NCBI RefSeq assembly: GCF_902499135.1 | Contig: NZ_CABVPR010000015.1 | Coordinates: 32,445 to 96,444 of the forward strand | Reading direction: 5' to 3' | DNA from: Burkholderia dolosa | GTDB lineage: Bacteria > Pseudomonadota > Gammaproteobacteria > Burkholderiales > Burkholderiaceae | DNA length: 64,000 nt | Shown: piece by piece, positions 16,027 to 24,386 of the stretch | Layout of the letters: each line of letters begins with the position of its first letter | Position numbering within the stretch: position 1 is the stretch's first letter | Translations under genes and position numbers: made by a program | Notes under the pieces: generated by a model | What the model was told of the DNA's origin: nothing | Seen by the model: the letters and a program-made list of their open reading frames with translations, nothing else | The model's database searches: none

Positions 16027-17409
16027 ATGAACGCGCCGCAAGACCCTCAAATCGAATCGCTGAAAGTTCCGCCGCATTCGGTCGAAGCCGAACAGTCGGT
16101 GCTGGGCGGCCTGTTGCTCGAGAACGCGGCATGGGACCGGATTGCCGATTTTCTGTCGCAGGGCGACTTCTACCGCTACGACCACCGGATCATCTTCGAG
16201 CACATCGGCCGGCTGATCGCGGCAACGCGCCCGGCCGACGTCGTGACCGTGTACGAAGCGCTCACCACGTCCGGCAAGGCCGACGAAGTCGGCGGGCTCG
16301 CGTATCTGAACGCGCTCGCGCAGAACACGCCGAGCGCCGCGAACATCCGCCGCTATGCGGAAATCGTGCGCGACCGCGCGGTGCTGCGCCGTCTCGTGTC
16401 GGTCGCCGACGAAATCTCGGCCGATGCGTTCAACCCGCAGGGCAAGGAGGTGCGCCAACTGCTCGACGAGGCCGAGGCGAAGGTGTTCTCGATCGCCGAA
16501 GAGGGCGCGCGCGGCAACCAGGGCTTCCTCGAGATCGGCCCGCTGCTCACGCAGGTCGTCGAGCGCATCGATACGCTGTACCACACCGCGAACCCGAGCG
16601 ACGTTACCGGCACGCCGACGGGCTTCGTTGACCTCGACCGGATGACGTCCGGGATGCACGGCGGCGAACTGATCATCGTGGCCGGCCGGCCATCGATGGG
16701 TAAAACGGCGTTCTCGATGAACATCGGCGAATACGTCGCGGTCGAGTACGGGCTACCCGTCGCGGTGTTCTCGATGGAAATGCCCGGCACGCAACTCGTG
16801 ATGCGTATGCTCGGCTCGATCGGCCGGCTCGACCAGCACCGGATGCGTACCGGCCGCCTGACCGACGAGGACTGGCCGAAGCTCACGCACGCCGTGCAGA
16901 AAATGAGCGAGGCGCAACTGTTCATCGACGAAACCGGCGGCCTGAACCCGATGGAATTGCGCTCGCGTGCGCGGCGTCTCGCGCGGCAATGCGGCAAGCT
17001 CGGCCTGATCATCGTCGACTACCTGCAGCTGATGTCGGGTTCGTCGCAAGGCGAAAACCGCGCGACCGAAATCTCGGAGATCTCGCGATCGCTGAAGAGT
17101 CTCGCAAAGGAGCTCGACGTGCCGGTGATCGCGCTGTCGCAGCTGAACCGCGGCCTCGAACAGCGGCCGAACAAGCGTCCGGTGATGTCCGATTTGCGCG
17201 AATCGGGTGCAATCGAACAGGACGCGGACGTGATCCTGTTCATCTATCGCGACGAAGTGTACAACCCGGACAGCCCCGACAAGGGGACGGCCGAGATCAT
17301 CATCGGCAAGCAGCGTAACGGCCCGATCGGGCCGGTTCGGCTCACGTTCCTGGGGCAATACACGAAGTTCGACAACTTTGCAGGGGCGCAGAACTTTTAC
17401 GGCGAGTAA
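16027..17409 (+). CDS. dnaB: replicative DNA helicase
   Basis: 460 residues. Hexameric 5'-3' helicase at the replication fork. N-terminal DnaB domain SVEAEQSVLGGLLLENAAWDRIADFL; RecA-like C-terminal domain with Walker A GRPSMGKT (about residues 220-227), DnaB motif GLIIVDYLQLM, LSQLNRGLEQRPNKRPVMSDLRESGAIEQDADVILFIYRDEVYN, and the terminal IIIGKQRNGPIGPVRLTF. No intein or insertion. Lies 135 bp after rplI, past a terminator, so it has its own promoter. Confidence 0.97.
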   Translation: MNAPQDPQIESLKVPPHSVEAEQSVLGGLLLENAAWDRIADFLSQGDFYRYDHRIIFEHIGRLIAATRPADVVTVYEALTTSGKADEVGGLAYLNALAQNTPSAANIRRYAEIVRDRAVLRRLVSVADEISADAFNPQGKEVRQLLDEAEAKVFSIAEEGARGNQGFLEIGPLLTQVVERIDTLYHTANPSDVTGTPTGFVDLDRMTSGMHGGELIIVAGRPSMGKTAFSMNIGEYVAVEYGLPVAVFSMEMPGTQLVMRMLGSIGRLDQHRMRTGRLTDEDWPKLTHAVQKMSEAQLFIDETGGLNPMELRSRARRLARQCGKLGLIIVDYLQLMSGSSQGENRATEISEISRSLKSLAKELDVPVIALSQLNRGLEQRPNKRPVMSDLRESGAIEQDADVILFIYRDEVYNPDSPDKGTAEIIIGKQRNGPIGPVRLTFLGQYTKFDNFAGAQNFYGE

Positions 17410-17495
17410 GGCCGGTTGTAAACCGTTATTTCACCAATCGTTGTATCCCATCCCGGCGCGCGCATATACGCGCGTCGCGCCGCGACCGGAAACGG

Positions 17496-17501
17496 TACAA
17501 T
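17496..17501 (+). promoter_or_regulatory. -10 element upstream of phosphate genes
   Basis: TACAAT, 47 bp before the DUF47 start; no convincing -35 at 16-18 bp. Candidate promoter of the DUF47-pit pair. Confidence 0.35.
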
Positions 17502-17547
17502 GTCGCCCGTTTTCGTGACAGTCGTTTGACCACCTCTCAGGAATCCC

Positions 17548-18174
17548 ATGTTCGGTCGATTCATGCCCACCGAGGGCAAGTTCTTTGAACTCTTCAACGC
17601 GCACGCGAAGCACATCGTTTCCGGTGGCCGCGAGCTCGAACTGCTGATCGACAATCTCGCCGACGCCGAGATTCACAAGCAAAACGTGCAGACGGCCGAG
17701 AAGGCCGCCGACAAGCTCACGCACGAAGCGATCGATCTGCTGCACAAGACCTTCATCACGCCGCTCGACCGCGATGAGATCCACAAGCTGATCACGACGA
17801 TGGACGACATCCTCGACCTGATGGAAGACGTCGCGACGGCCGTGTCGCTGTACGACGTCCAGTCCGTCACGTCGGAGGCGAGCCAGCTCGCGCACATCGT
17901 CACGCAGTCGGCGCAGCACGTGCAGCAGGCGGTCGCGCTGCTGTCCGACATGAAGCAGTCGGCGCAGATCCTGAAGGCGTGCGAGGAGATCGACCGCTGG
18001 GAGTCGGAGGCCGACCGCGTGCTGCGCGCGGCGATGTCGAAACTGTTCCGCGAAGAAGACGACGTGAAGACGCTCATCAAGCTGAAGGCGATCTACGAGC
18101 TGCTCGAAGAGATCACCGACAAATGCGAGGACGTCGCGAACATCATCGAAGGCATCGTGCTGGAAAACGCCTGA
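17548..18174 (+). CDS. DUF47/PhoU-like phosphate transport regulator
   Basis: 208 residues, all-helical, related to PhoU (TIGR00153/DUF47). MFGRFMPTEGKFFELFNAHAKHIVSGGRELELLIDN is the usual N-terminus; acidic helix motifs DREEIHKL-like (LDRDEIHKLITTMDDILDLMEDV) and CEDVANIIEGIVLENA are typical metal-binding-capable PhoU features. Cytoplasmic, expected to control the Pit transporter encoded 10 bp downstream. The gene pair is widespread, which is the main support for the role. Confidence 0.9.
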   Translation: MFGRFMPTEGKFFELFNAHAKHIVSGGRELELLIDNLADAEIHKQNVQTAEKAADKLTHEAIDLLHKTFITPLDRDEIHKLITTMDDILDLMEDVATAVSLYDVQSVTSEASQLAHIVTQSAQHVQQAVALLSDMKQSAQILKACEEIDRWESEADRVLRAAMSKLFREEDDVKTLIKLKAIYELLEEITDKCEDVANIIEGIVLENA

Positions 18175-18184
18175 GCGGATCACG

Positions 18185-19195
18185 ATGCATTCGATACAAC
18201 TCGCCCTATGGATGGTCGCGACGCTGGTGCTCGTCGCGCTCGTATTCGACTTCATGAACGGCTTCCACGACGCGGCGAACTCGATCGCGACCGTCGTGTC
18301 CACCGGGGTGCTGAAGCCGCAGCAGGCCGTCGTGTTCGCGGCCGCATTCAACGTCATCGCGTATTTCATCTTCCATCTGAAGGTCGCGCAGACCGTCGGC
18401 AAGGGCACGATCGACCCGGAGATCGTCGACCACTATGTCGTGTTCGGTGCGCTCGTCGGTGCGATCGGCTGGAACGTGATTACCTGGTATTACGGGATTC
18501 CGTCGAGCTCGTCGCACGCGCTGATCGGCGGTCTCGTCGGCGCAGCGCTCGCGAAATCGGGCTGGAGCTCGCTGAACCTCGACGGGTTGATGAAAACGGT
18601 CGCGTTCATCTTCATTTCGCCGCTGCTCGGCTTCATCCTCGGTTCGCTGTTCATGCTCGGCGTGTCGTGGCTGTATTTCCGCACCGCGCCAAGCAAGGTC
18701 GATCGGCGGTTCCGGCGCCTGCAATTGCTGTCGGCCGGGCTGTACAGCCTCGGTCACGGCGGCAACGATGCGCAGAAGACGATCGGGATCATCTGGATGC
18801 TGCTGATCGCGTCCGGCTACGCGTCGGCGACGTCCGATGCGCCGCCCGCGTGGGTGATCGGCGCGTGCTATCTGTCGATGGGCCTCGGCACGCTGTTCGG
18901 CGGCTGGCGCATCGTGCGTACGATGGGCCAGAAGATCACGAAGCTCAAGCCGGTCGGCGGTTTTTGCGCAGAAACCGGCGGCGCGATGACGTTGTTCCTC
19001 GCGTCGTTCCTCGGCATTCCGGTGTCGACGACGCATACGATTACCGGCGCGATCGTCGGTGTCGGCGCGACGCAGAAGCTGTCGGCGGTGCGCTGGGGGG
19101 TTGCCGGCAACATCGTGTGGGCGTGGGTGCTGACGATTCCGGCGTCCGCGCTGATCGCGGCCGGCGGATGGTGGCTCGGTCACAGGATTTTCTGA
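18185..19195 (+). CDS. low-affinity inorganic phosphate transporter (Pit family)
   Basis: 336 residues, about ten transmembrane helices. The PD001131-type Pit repeats are visible twice: LVFDFMNGFHDAANSIATVVSTGVL near the N-terminus and SLGHGGNDAQKTIGIIWMLL in the middle. The final part carries TGGAMTLFLASFLGIPVSTTHTITGAIVGVG. Imports phosphate as a metal-phosphate complex with protons. It is shorter than E. coli PitA (about 500 residues), lacking the large central loop, as is usual for the DUF47-linked type. Confidence 0.93.
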   Translation: MHSIQLALWMVATLVLVALVFDFMNGFHDAANSIATVVSTGVLKPQQAVVFAAAFNVIAYFIFHLKVAQTVGKGTIDPEIVDHYVVFGALVGAIGWNVITWYYGIPSSSSHALIGGLVGAALAKSGWSSLNLDGLMKTVAFIFISPLLGFILGSLFMLGVSWLYFRTAPSKVDRRFRRLQLLSAGLYSLGHGGNDAQKTIGIIWMLLIASGYASATSDAPPAWVIGACYLSMGLGTLFGGWRIVRTMGQKITKLKPVGGFCAETGGAMTLFLASFLGIPVSTTHTITGAIVGVGATQKLSAVRWGVAGNIVWAWVLTIPASALIAAGGWWLGHRIF

Positions 19196-19235
19196 TTCGA
19201 ACGCGCGATCCGGTCGCCGCTTTCCGGACGCGACG

Positions 19236-19273
19236 AGCGCCGCATGCCGAAAAAAGGCTGCGGCGCTTTTTTT
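19236..19273 (+). terminator. pit operon terminator
   Basis: AGCGCCGCA pairs with TGCGGCGCT, extended by GCC/GGC after a one-base bulge, and is followed by seven T. Confidence 0.85.
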
Positions 19274-19432
19274 ATGGCGTTCGAAGTTCCGGGGCGAGGG
19301 CGCACACGTGGATGCGCATGCGGCTTCTTCGTGATGGCCGCGGCGCGCTCGTGCGCTCGATGCGTTCAGGGTGCGGGACGAAGCGTGCGGCGATGCGCCG
19401 GGGATGAGGTCGACCGTGCGCGCGCGACCGGC

Positions 19433-20539
19433 TCAATAGCTACCGTTCGCGAATCGTGCGATCGGATCGTCGGCGGCCGCATTGACCGGTGCCGATTGCG
19501 TCGATGCGCGCATGATCTGCACCGGCGCAGCAGCCGGCTCGCGCGACCACGCCTGCTGCGCAGCGGCCCGCGCCGCGGGAGGCGGCTCGAACTTGTCGCC
19601 GGCGGCGGCGAGCGCGTCCGACGGCTGGATCGCGATCGTCGGGATCGTCACGCCAGCGGGAGCGGGCGTTGCCGGCACGTCGCGCGCTTGCGAGGCCGTG
19701 TCGATCGACGTATCGGCGCCGGTCGCGGCAGTGGCTGCCGTCGCAACCGGCGGCGAAATCGCGCCGGCCGATTCGGCCTGCTGACGCGCGGCGGCAATGC
19801 GCGCTGGCGGCGGCTCGAACGGATCCGTGGCGGCAGCGCGGGGCGCCGCCGTCGACGCCGTAGCGGCGACAGGCGCGGGCGCCGGCCGTGCGCCCGATAC
19901 GCGCGGTGCCGGAACCGGCGCGGCGGCGACCGCGGCGGCCGGTGCAACGGATTCGTCACGTCGCGCTTCGTAGGTCGGCGCATCGAACGGCGTCGGCGTC
20001 GCGCGCGACGGCGCGACGCGCCGAATGCCGTCGAAGCGCTTCGCCCAATACGGATTGGTCAGGTAGTCGAGCCGCACGGTGCCGCCGGTCGACGGCGCGT
20101 TCACGAAGCGCAGCTTGCCGACGTAGATGCCGACGTGCGAATGCGGCCGGCCGGTCGTGTTGAAGAAGATCAGATCGCCGGGCGCGATCTGGTCGGGCTC
20201 GATCGGCACGCCGCGGCTGCTCATGTCGGCGGTCGTGCGCGGCAGCTCGACGTCGGCTGCGCGGCCGATCACGTATCGCACGAGCCCGCTGCAGTCGAAG
20301 CCGCTCGTCGGCGTGTTGCCGCCCCAACGATACGGCACGCCGACGAGGCTCATCGCCTGGATCGAAATCTCTTCCTGGCCGACGCTGTGATCGACGAACT
20401 TCGGGAAATTGGCGGGCGGCGGGAACGCGCGCGGCGTCGTGATCTTCATGCCCGACGGGCGCGATGCCGACTGCGGCGGCACACTCGAGCAGGCCGCGAG
20501 CAGCGAAACGACGGCGACGGGAACCCAGATTCGAAGCAT
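19433..20539 (-). CDS. NlpC/P60 cell-wall peptidase lipoprotein
   Basis: 368 residues. Lipoprotein signal peptide MLRIWVPVAVVSLLAAC (lipid on Cys17), then an NlpC/P60 domain (about 55-175) that cuts peptide bonds in peptidoglycan. Catalytic Cys83 in GFDCSGLVRYV and His135 in HSHVGIYVG are present; the third position is Asn147 (RFVNAPSTGG), where E. coli Spr/NlpC have His. The last 190 residues are a Pro/Ala-rich tail with two copies of FEPPPA-A-R-x-AA-Q. The start at 20539 gives the lipobox; upstream codons do not. Stands alone on the minus strand. Confidence 0.88.
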   Translation of the reverse strand: MLRIWVPVAVVSLLAACSSVPPQSASRPSGMKITTPRAFPPPANFPKFVDHSVGQEEISIQAMSLVGVPYRWGGNTPTSGFDCSGLVRYVIGRAADVELPRTTADMSSRGVPIEPDQIAPGDLIFFNTTGRPHSHVGIYVGKLRFVNAPSTGGTVRLDYLTNPYWAKRFDGIRRVAPSRATPTPFDAPTYEARRDESVAPAAAVAAAPVPAPRVSGARPAPAPVAATASTAAPRAAATDPFEPPPARIAAARQQAESAGAISPPVATAATAATGADTSIDTASQARDVPATPAPAGVTIPTIAIQPSDALAAAGDKFEPPPAARAAAQQAWSREPAAAPVQIMRASTQSAPVNAAADDPIARFANGSY

Positions 20540-20705
20540 GGACGAGGCGGGCGAGCGATGCGCTCGCGAATCGTATGACGACAGACAGACCCGATGGTAG
20601 ACGCTCCGACGGGGCTTAGGCAACCATTCCTGAGAATTTACTTGAAGTTTGACGGCTAAGTGTGGTTGCTGCGTGACGTTGCGCGAACGGGCTTGCGACC
20701 CTGAA

Positions 20706-20738
20706 AAGAAAAACGGCGCTCCGCAAAGGGAGCGCCGT
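20706..20738 (-). terminator. phoH terminator
   Basis: 10-bp perfect stem (ACGGCGCTCC/GGAGCGCCGT, loop 20723-20728). On the minus strand it is followed by TTTTTCTTTT, 38 bp past the phoH stop. Confidence 0.88.
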
Positions 20739-20775
20739 CAGACGTTGGAGCCGGCCGACCGGCCGGCGTGCCGAG

Positions 20776-22575
20776 TTACAGGATATCGGACGCGTAATCG
20801 GCGAGCCGCGAACGTTCGCCGCGCGCGAGCGTCACGTGACCGCTGTGGCCCCAGCCCTTGAAGCGGTCGACGACGTACGTGAGGCCCGAGCTGCCTTCGG
20901 TCAGATACGGCGTATCGATCTGCGCGATGTTGCCGAGGCAGACGATCTTCGTGCCGGGGCCGGCGCGCGTGACGAGCGTCTTCATCTGTTTCGGCGTCAG
21001 GTTCTGCGCCTCGTCGATGATCAGATACTTGTCGACGAACGTGCGGCCGCGCATGAAGTTCATGCTCTTGACCTTCAGCCGCGAGCGGATCAGCTCCTGC
21101 GTCGCCGCGCGACCCCATTCGCCGGCGGCATCGTCGGTCTTCTGCAGCACTTCGAGGTTGTCGTCGAATGCGCCCATCCACGGCTGCATCTTCTCTTCCT
21201 CGGTGCCGGGCAGGAAGCCGATGTCCTCGCCGACGGGCACGGTCGCGCGCGTCACGATGATCTCGTTGTAGCGCTTGTCGTCGAGCACCTGCGCAAGGCC
21301 GGCCGCGAGCGCGACGAGCGTCTTGCCGGTGCCGGCCTGGCCGAGCAGCGTGACGAAGTCGATCTCCGGATTCATCAGCAGGTTCAGCGCGAAGTTCTGC
21401 TCGCGGTTGCGCGCGGTGATGCCCCACACGTTGTTCTTGTGGTGGCTGTAGTCGCGCAGCGTCTGCAGCAGCGCCGTCTTGCCGTTCAGCTCGCGGACGA
21501 TCGCATGGAACGTCGGCTCGCCGTTCTGCGGCTCGAGGTAGACGAACTCGTTGACGAGCATCGACGCGACGAGCGGACCCGTGACGCGGTAGTACGTGGT
21601 GCCCGTCTTCGTGTCCTGCCAGCTTTCCATGCCTTTCGCATGCTTGGTCCAGAAATCCTGCGGCAGTTCGCGCACGCCGGTGTAGAGGAGATCCTTGTCC
21701 TCGAGCACCTGGTCGTTGAAGTAGTCCTCCGCGGGCAGGCCGAGCGCGTGCGCCTTGATCCGCATGTTGATGTCTTTCGACACCAGCACGACCTGCCGGT
21801 CGGGACGGTCGCGCTGCAGTGCGCGCACGACGCCGAGGATCTGGTTGTCGGCCTTGCCTTCGGGCAGGCCTTCGACCGGCGCGATGTCGGCGAGCTTGGT
21901 CTGGAAGTACAGGCGGCCGAGCGCGTCGCGGTTGCCGAGGCGCGACAGCGGAATGCTGGCCGAGATCGGGCCCGCGTCCGCGACGAGCGCGTCGAGCGTG
22001 CGGCTGACCTGGCGCGCGTTGCGTGCGACTTCGGACATCCCCTTCTTGTGGTTGTCGAGCTCCTCGAGCGTCATCATCGGCAGATAGACGTCGTGCTCCT
22101 CGAAACGGAAGAGGCTGCTCGGATCGTGCATCAGCACGTTGGTGTCGAGCACGAACAGCTTCTGCAGTTCGGCGTCGGCGCTCTTGCGGCCGCGCGATCT
22201 CGTCGCTGCGCCCGCATCGCGCGCGGGCGCGGCGGCCGGTTTCGCGGCGGCCGGCTGGTCGTCGCGCGCGACGGGCGCTGCCGGTTCGTGCGGCGCCTGC
22301 ATCGGCTGCAGCAGTGCGGCGGTCTGCTTCGATTTGCGGCCGCGCGCGGATGCGCTTGCGGCGTCTTGCGTCGACGACGCGACCGCACGCAGCGGCGCGG
22401 CCGTGTTCGCGGCTTCGGTCATCGGTTGGGCCACGCTGGCCGGGCCATAGTCACCGGCAGTGGATGCGTCCCCTTCGGCGGATTTCTTCGCGGCTTTCGC
22501 GGGCCGCGCTTTCGCCTTGTATTCGTCGGGCGGCAGCAGGCTGCCGAGCTTGCTGGGGGGAGTAGGCAAAGGCAT
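20776..22575 (-). CDS. phoH: PIN-PhoH ATPase/ribonuclease-like protein
   Basis: 599 residues. An Ala/Pro/Lys-rich N-terminal extension (about 1-140) is followed by a PIN nuclease domain (KLFVLDTNVLMHDPSSLFRFEEHDVYLPMMTLEELDNHKKG..., with acidic residues also in VVLVSKDINMRIKA) and a PhoH ATPase domain with Walker A GQAGTGKT (about 409-416) and DEAQNLTPKQMKTLVTRAGPGTKIVCLGNIAQID. This is the PhoH2/YlaK architecture, linked to RNA unwinding and cleavage. Start at 22575 chosen for GAGGG upstream and family length. Bcp lies upstream on the same strand, but a terminator separates them. Confidence 0.9.
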   Translation of the reverse strand: MPLPTPPSKLGSLLPPDEYKAKARPAKAAKKSAEGDASTAGDYGPASVAQPMTEAANTAAPLRAVASSTQDAASASARGRKSKQTAALLQPMQAPHEPAAPVARDDQPAAAKPAAAPARDAGAATRSRGRKSADAELQKLFVLDTNVLMHDPSSLFRFEEHDVYLPMMTLEELDNHKKGMSEVARNARQVSRTLDALVADAGPISASIPLSRLGNRDALGRLYFQTKLADIAPVEGLPEGKADNQILGVVRALQRDRPDRQVVLVSKDINMRIKAHALGLPAEDYFNDQVLEDKDLLYTGVRELPQDFWTKHAKGMESWQDTKTGTTYYRVTGPLVASMLVNEFVYLEPQNGEPTFHAIVRELNGKTALLQTLRDYSHHKNNVWGITARNREQNFALNLLMNPEIDFVTLLGQAGTGKTLVALAAGLAQVLDDKRYNEIIVTRATVPVGEDIGFLPGTEEEKMQPWMGAFDDNLEVLQKTDDAAGEWGRAATQELIRSRLKVKSMNFMRGRTFVDKYLIIDEAQNLTPKQMKTLVTRAGPGTKIVCLGNIAQIDTPYLTEGSSGLTYVVDRFKGWGHSGHVTLARGERSRLADYASDIL

Positions 22576-22909
22576 GGTGTCCCTCGGGAGGAATCGTGTC
22601 GCATGGCGTGCGCCGCTGATCGCATCCTGCGTGACGGAGATGCATGCAGTTTGCGCGCGGTGGCGCACAGGAATTTCGTCTAGCCGGTTCGCCTAAAAAT
22701 GTCGATCAGCTCCTTGACGAGGTAAGGGCCGGACCGAGAGCCGGCGCGCAGTCCATAAAAAAAGCCGCTGCCCCGTGGACCGGGACATGCGGCTCGGCTG
22801 ATACCGTCGTGATGCGCGTCAGGTGCCGGCAAGCAACGCACCGGGCACCGGCGCAGCTACGAGAAATATGGGGCGAACTGGCATTCATTGCGGCCCAATA
22901 TAACGCGCC
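22576..22909. other. 334-bp intergenic region
   Basis: Between bcp and phoH, both on the minus strand. It holds the bcp terminator (22757-22794) and, to its left, the probable phoH promoter region. No gene is supported. Confidence 0.5.
22757..22794 (-). terminator. bcp terminator
   Basis: On the minus strand AGCCGC and GCGGCT close a stem continued, after a bulged A, by TGTCCCG/CGGGGCA (one G-U). Seven T follow. It lies 115 bp past the bcp stop. Confidence 0.75.
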
Positions 22910-23371
22910 TCAAAGCGCTTGTACAGCACTTAGCACGTCCTCCACATGGCCCGGTACCTTGATGCCGCGCCATGCGCGACGCAGCACGCCGTCGGCGTCG
23001 ATCAGGAACGTCGAGCGCTCGATTCCGCGTACTTCCTTGCCATACATCTTCTTCATCTTGATGACGTCGAACAGCGTGCACAGCGCTTCGTCGGCATCGG
23101 AAATCAGCGGGAACGGCAGTTCGAGCTTTGCCTTGAAATTGTCATGCGAGCGCAGGCTGTCGCGCGACACGCCGATCACTTCCGCGCCGGCCTTCTTGAA
23201 CTTCGGATAGAGATCGCGAAACTGCAGGCCTTCGGTCGTGCAGCCGGGCGTGTTGTCCTTCGGATAGAAATACAGAACGAGCTTCTTGCCCTTCAGGTCG
23301 GACAGCGATATGTCGCCGCCCGTGGCCGGTGCGGTGAATTCGGGAACTTGACGGTCAACTTCGACGGACAC
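22910..23371 (-). CDS. bcp: thiol peroxidase Bcp/PrxQ
   Basis: 153 residues, AhpC/TSA-type peroxiredoxin that reduces H2O2 and organic peroxides in the cytoplasm. Peroxidatic Cys44 is in YFYPKDNTPGCTTEG. The resolving Cys found five residues later in E. coli Bcp is replaced by Leu (TTEGLQFRD); the only other cysteine is Cys98. The enzyme is therefore either a 1-Cys type or uses Cys98. The rest (VIGVSRDSLRSHDNF, FLIDADGVLRRAWRGIKVPGH) is standard. It follows arnD by 106 bp on the same strand and may be read from its own promoter. Confidence 0.93.
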   Translation of the reverse strand: MSVEVDRQVPEFTAPATGGDISLSDLKGKKLVLYFYPKDNTPGCTTEGLQFRDLYPKFKKAGAEVIGVSRDSLRSHDNFKAKLELPFPLISDADEALCTLFDVIKMKKMYGKEVRGIERSTFLIDADGVLRRAWRGIKVPGHVEDVLSAVQAL

Positions 23372-23477
23372 GTATTTCTCCTGTTGTTATGGAAAGGCGC
23401 CGCGACGGCGGCGCGGTTCGGCGGGCGCGGCGGCAGCGCCCGCACGGCGGGCGTACGGCGCGGGCTCGCGCGCGAAC

Positions 23478-24374
23478 TCAGTCAGGCTGGACGATCAGTT
23501 CGCCGGAGCGGCCGGGAATTTCGCCCCACGCGACAGGGTACGATGGCAGCGAGTCGCGGTCCAGCGTCGCGTGGTAGTCGCCCATCGTCGCAAACGTGTG
23601 GCCCTGCGCGCGCCAGCCGGCGAGCAGCTGCTCGAACACGGGCGCGAGCTTCTGGCCTTCGAGTTCCGCATGCAGCGTGAACACCTGGTCGTGCGGATTG
23701 GTTTCGGTGAACTGCAGCAGATGCGCGGCGACGTTGCCGGTGTCGATGCCGTCGACGCCGAGCACTTCGTCGAGCGTCGGCAGCGTCGTCGGCATCTGCA
23801 CGTGCGACAGCGTGCGGCCGCCGACCACGGGCAGATACGGCGAATGGCCGCGACCGTCGGACGCATAGCGCATCCCCCACGCATCGATCTGCTCGAATGC
23901 CGCGTCGTTCATCTGCCAGCCTGCGGCGCCGTGCGTGACGGGCGGCGCGCCGAAGATCTCGACGAAGCGCGCATGGCTCTTCTGCATTTCACGCGCGGTC
24001 CAGTCGCGATCGCGCGCGCGCACGTTGTCCTGCCAGTACACGTGATCCCACGTGTGGATTCCACATTCGAAGCCGGCCTCGTGGATCGCGCGCATGTCGG
24101 CGATCGCGCGGCGGCCGATGTCGGGGCCCGGCAGCAGCACGCCGTACATCAGCTGCTTGACGCCGTAATGTTCGACGACCGACGTGCGCGACACCTTCTT
24201 CAGGAAGCCGGGGCGGAACACGCGCCGCAGCGCCCAGCCCGTATGATCGGGCCCGAGGCTGAACAGGAACGTCGCGCGCGCATTGAAGCGGTCGAAGATG
24301 CGCGCGAGGTTCGGCACGCCTTCGCGCGTGCCGCGCAGCGTGTCGACGTCGATCTTGAGGACGATGCGAGCCAA
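23478..24374 (-). CDS. arnD: undecaprenyl-P-Ara4FN deformylase ArnD
   Basis: 298 residues, NodB-type polysaccharide deacetylase fold. Removes the formyl group from 4-deoxy-4-formamido-L-arabinose-phosphoundecaprenol at the inner membrane. Catalytic Asp region LKIDVDTLRGTREGVPNLARIFD and the metal motif GIHTWDHVYWQD are present, as are THGAAGWQMND and the late HAELEG. Starts 12 bp after the ArnA dehydrogenase gene. Last gene of the arn cluster. Confidence 0.95.
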   Translation of the reverse strand: MARIVLKIDVDTLRGTREGVPNLARIFDRFNARATFLFSLGPDHTGWALRRVFRPGFLKKVSRTSVVEHYGVKQLMYGVLLPGPDIGRRAIADMRAIHEAGFECGIHTWDHVYWQDNVRARDRDWTAREMQKSHARFVEIFGAPPVTHGAAGWQMNDAAFEQIDAWGMRYASDGRGHSPYLPVVGGRTLSHVQMPTTLPTLDEVLGVDGIDTGNVAAHLLQFTETNPHDQVFTLHAELEGQKLAPVFEQLLAGWRAQGHTFATMGDYHATLDRDSLPSYPVAWGEIPGRSGELIVQPD

Positions 24375-24386
24375 GCGAGCGTCCCG

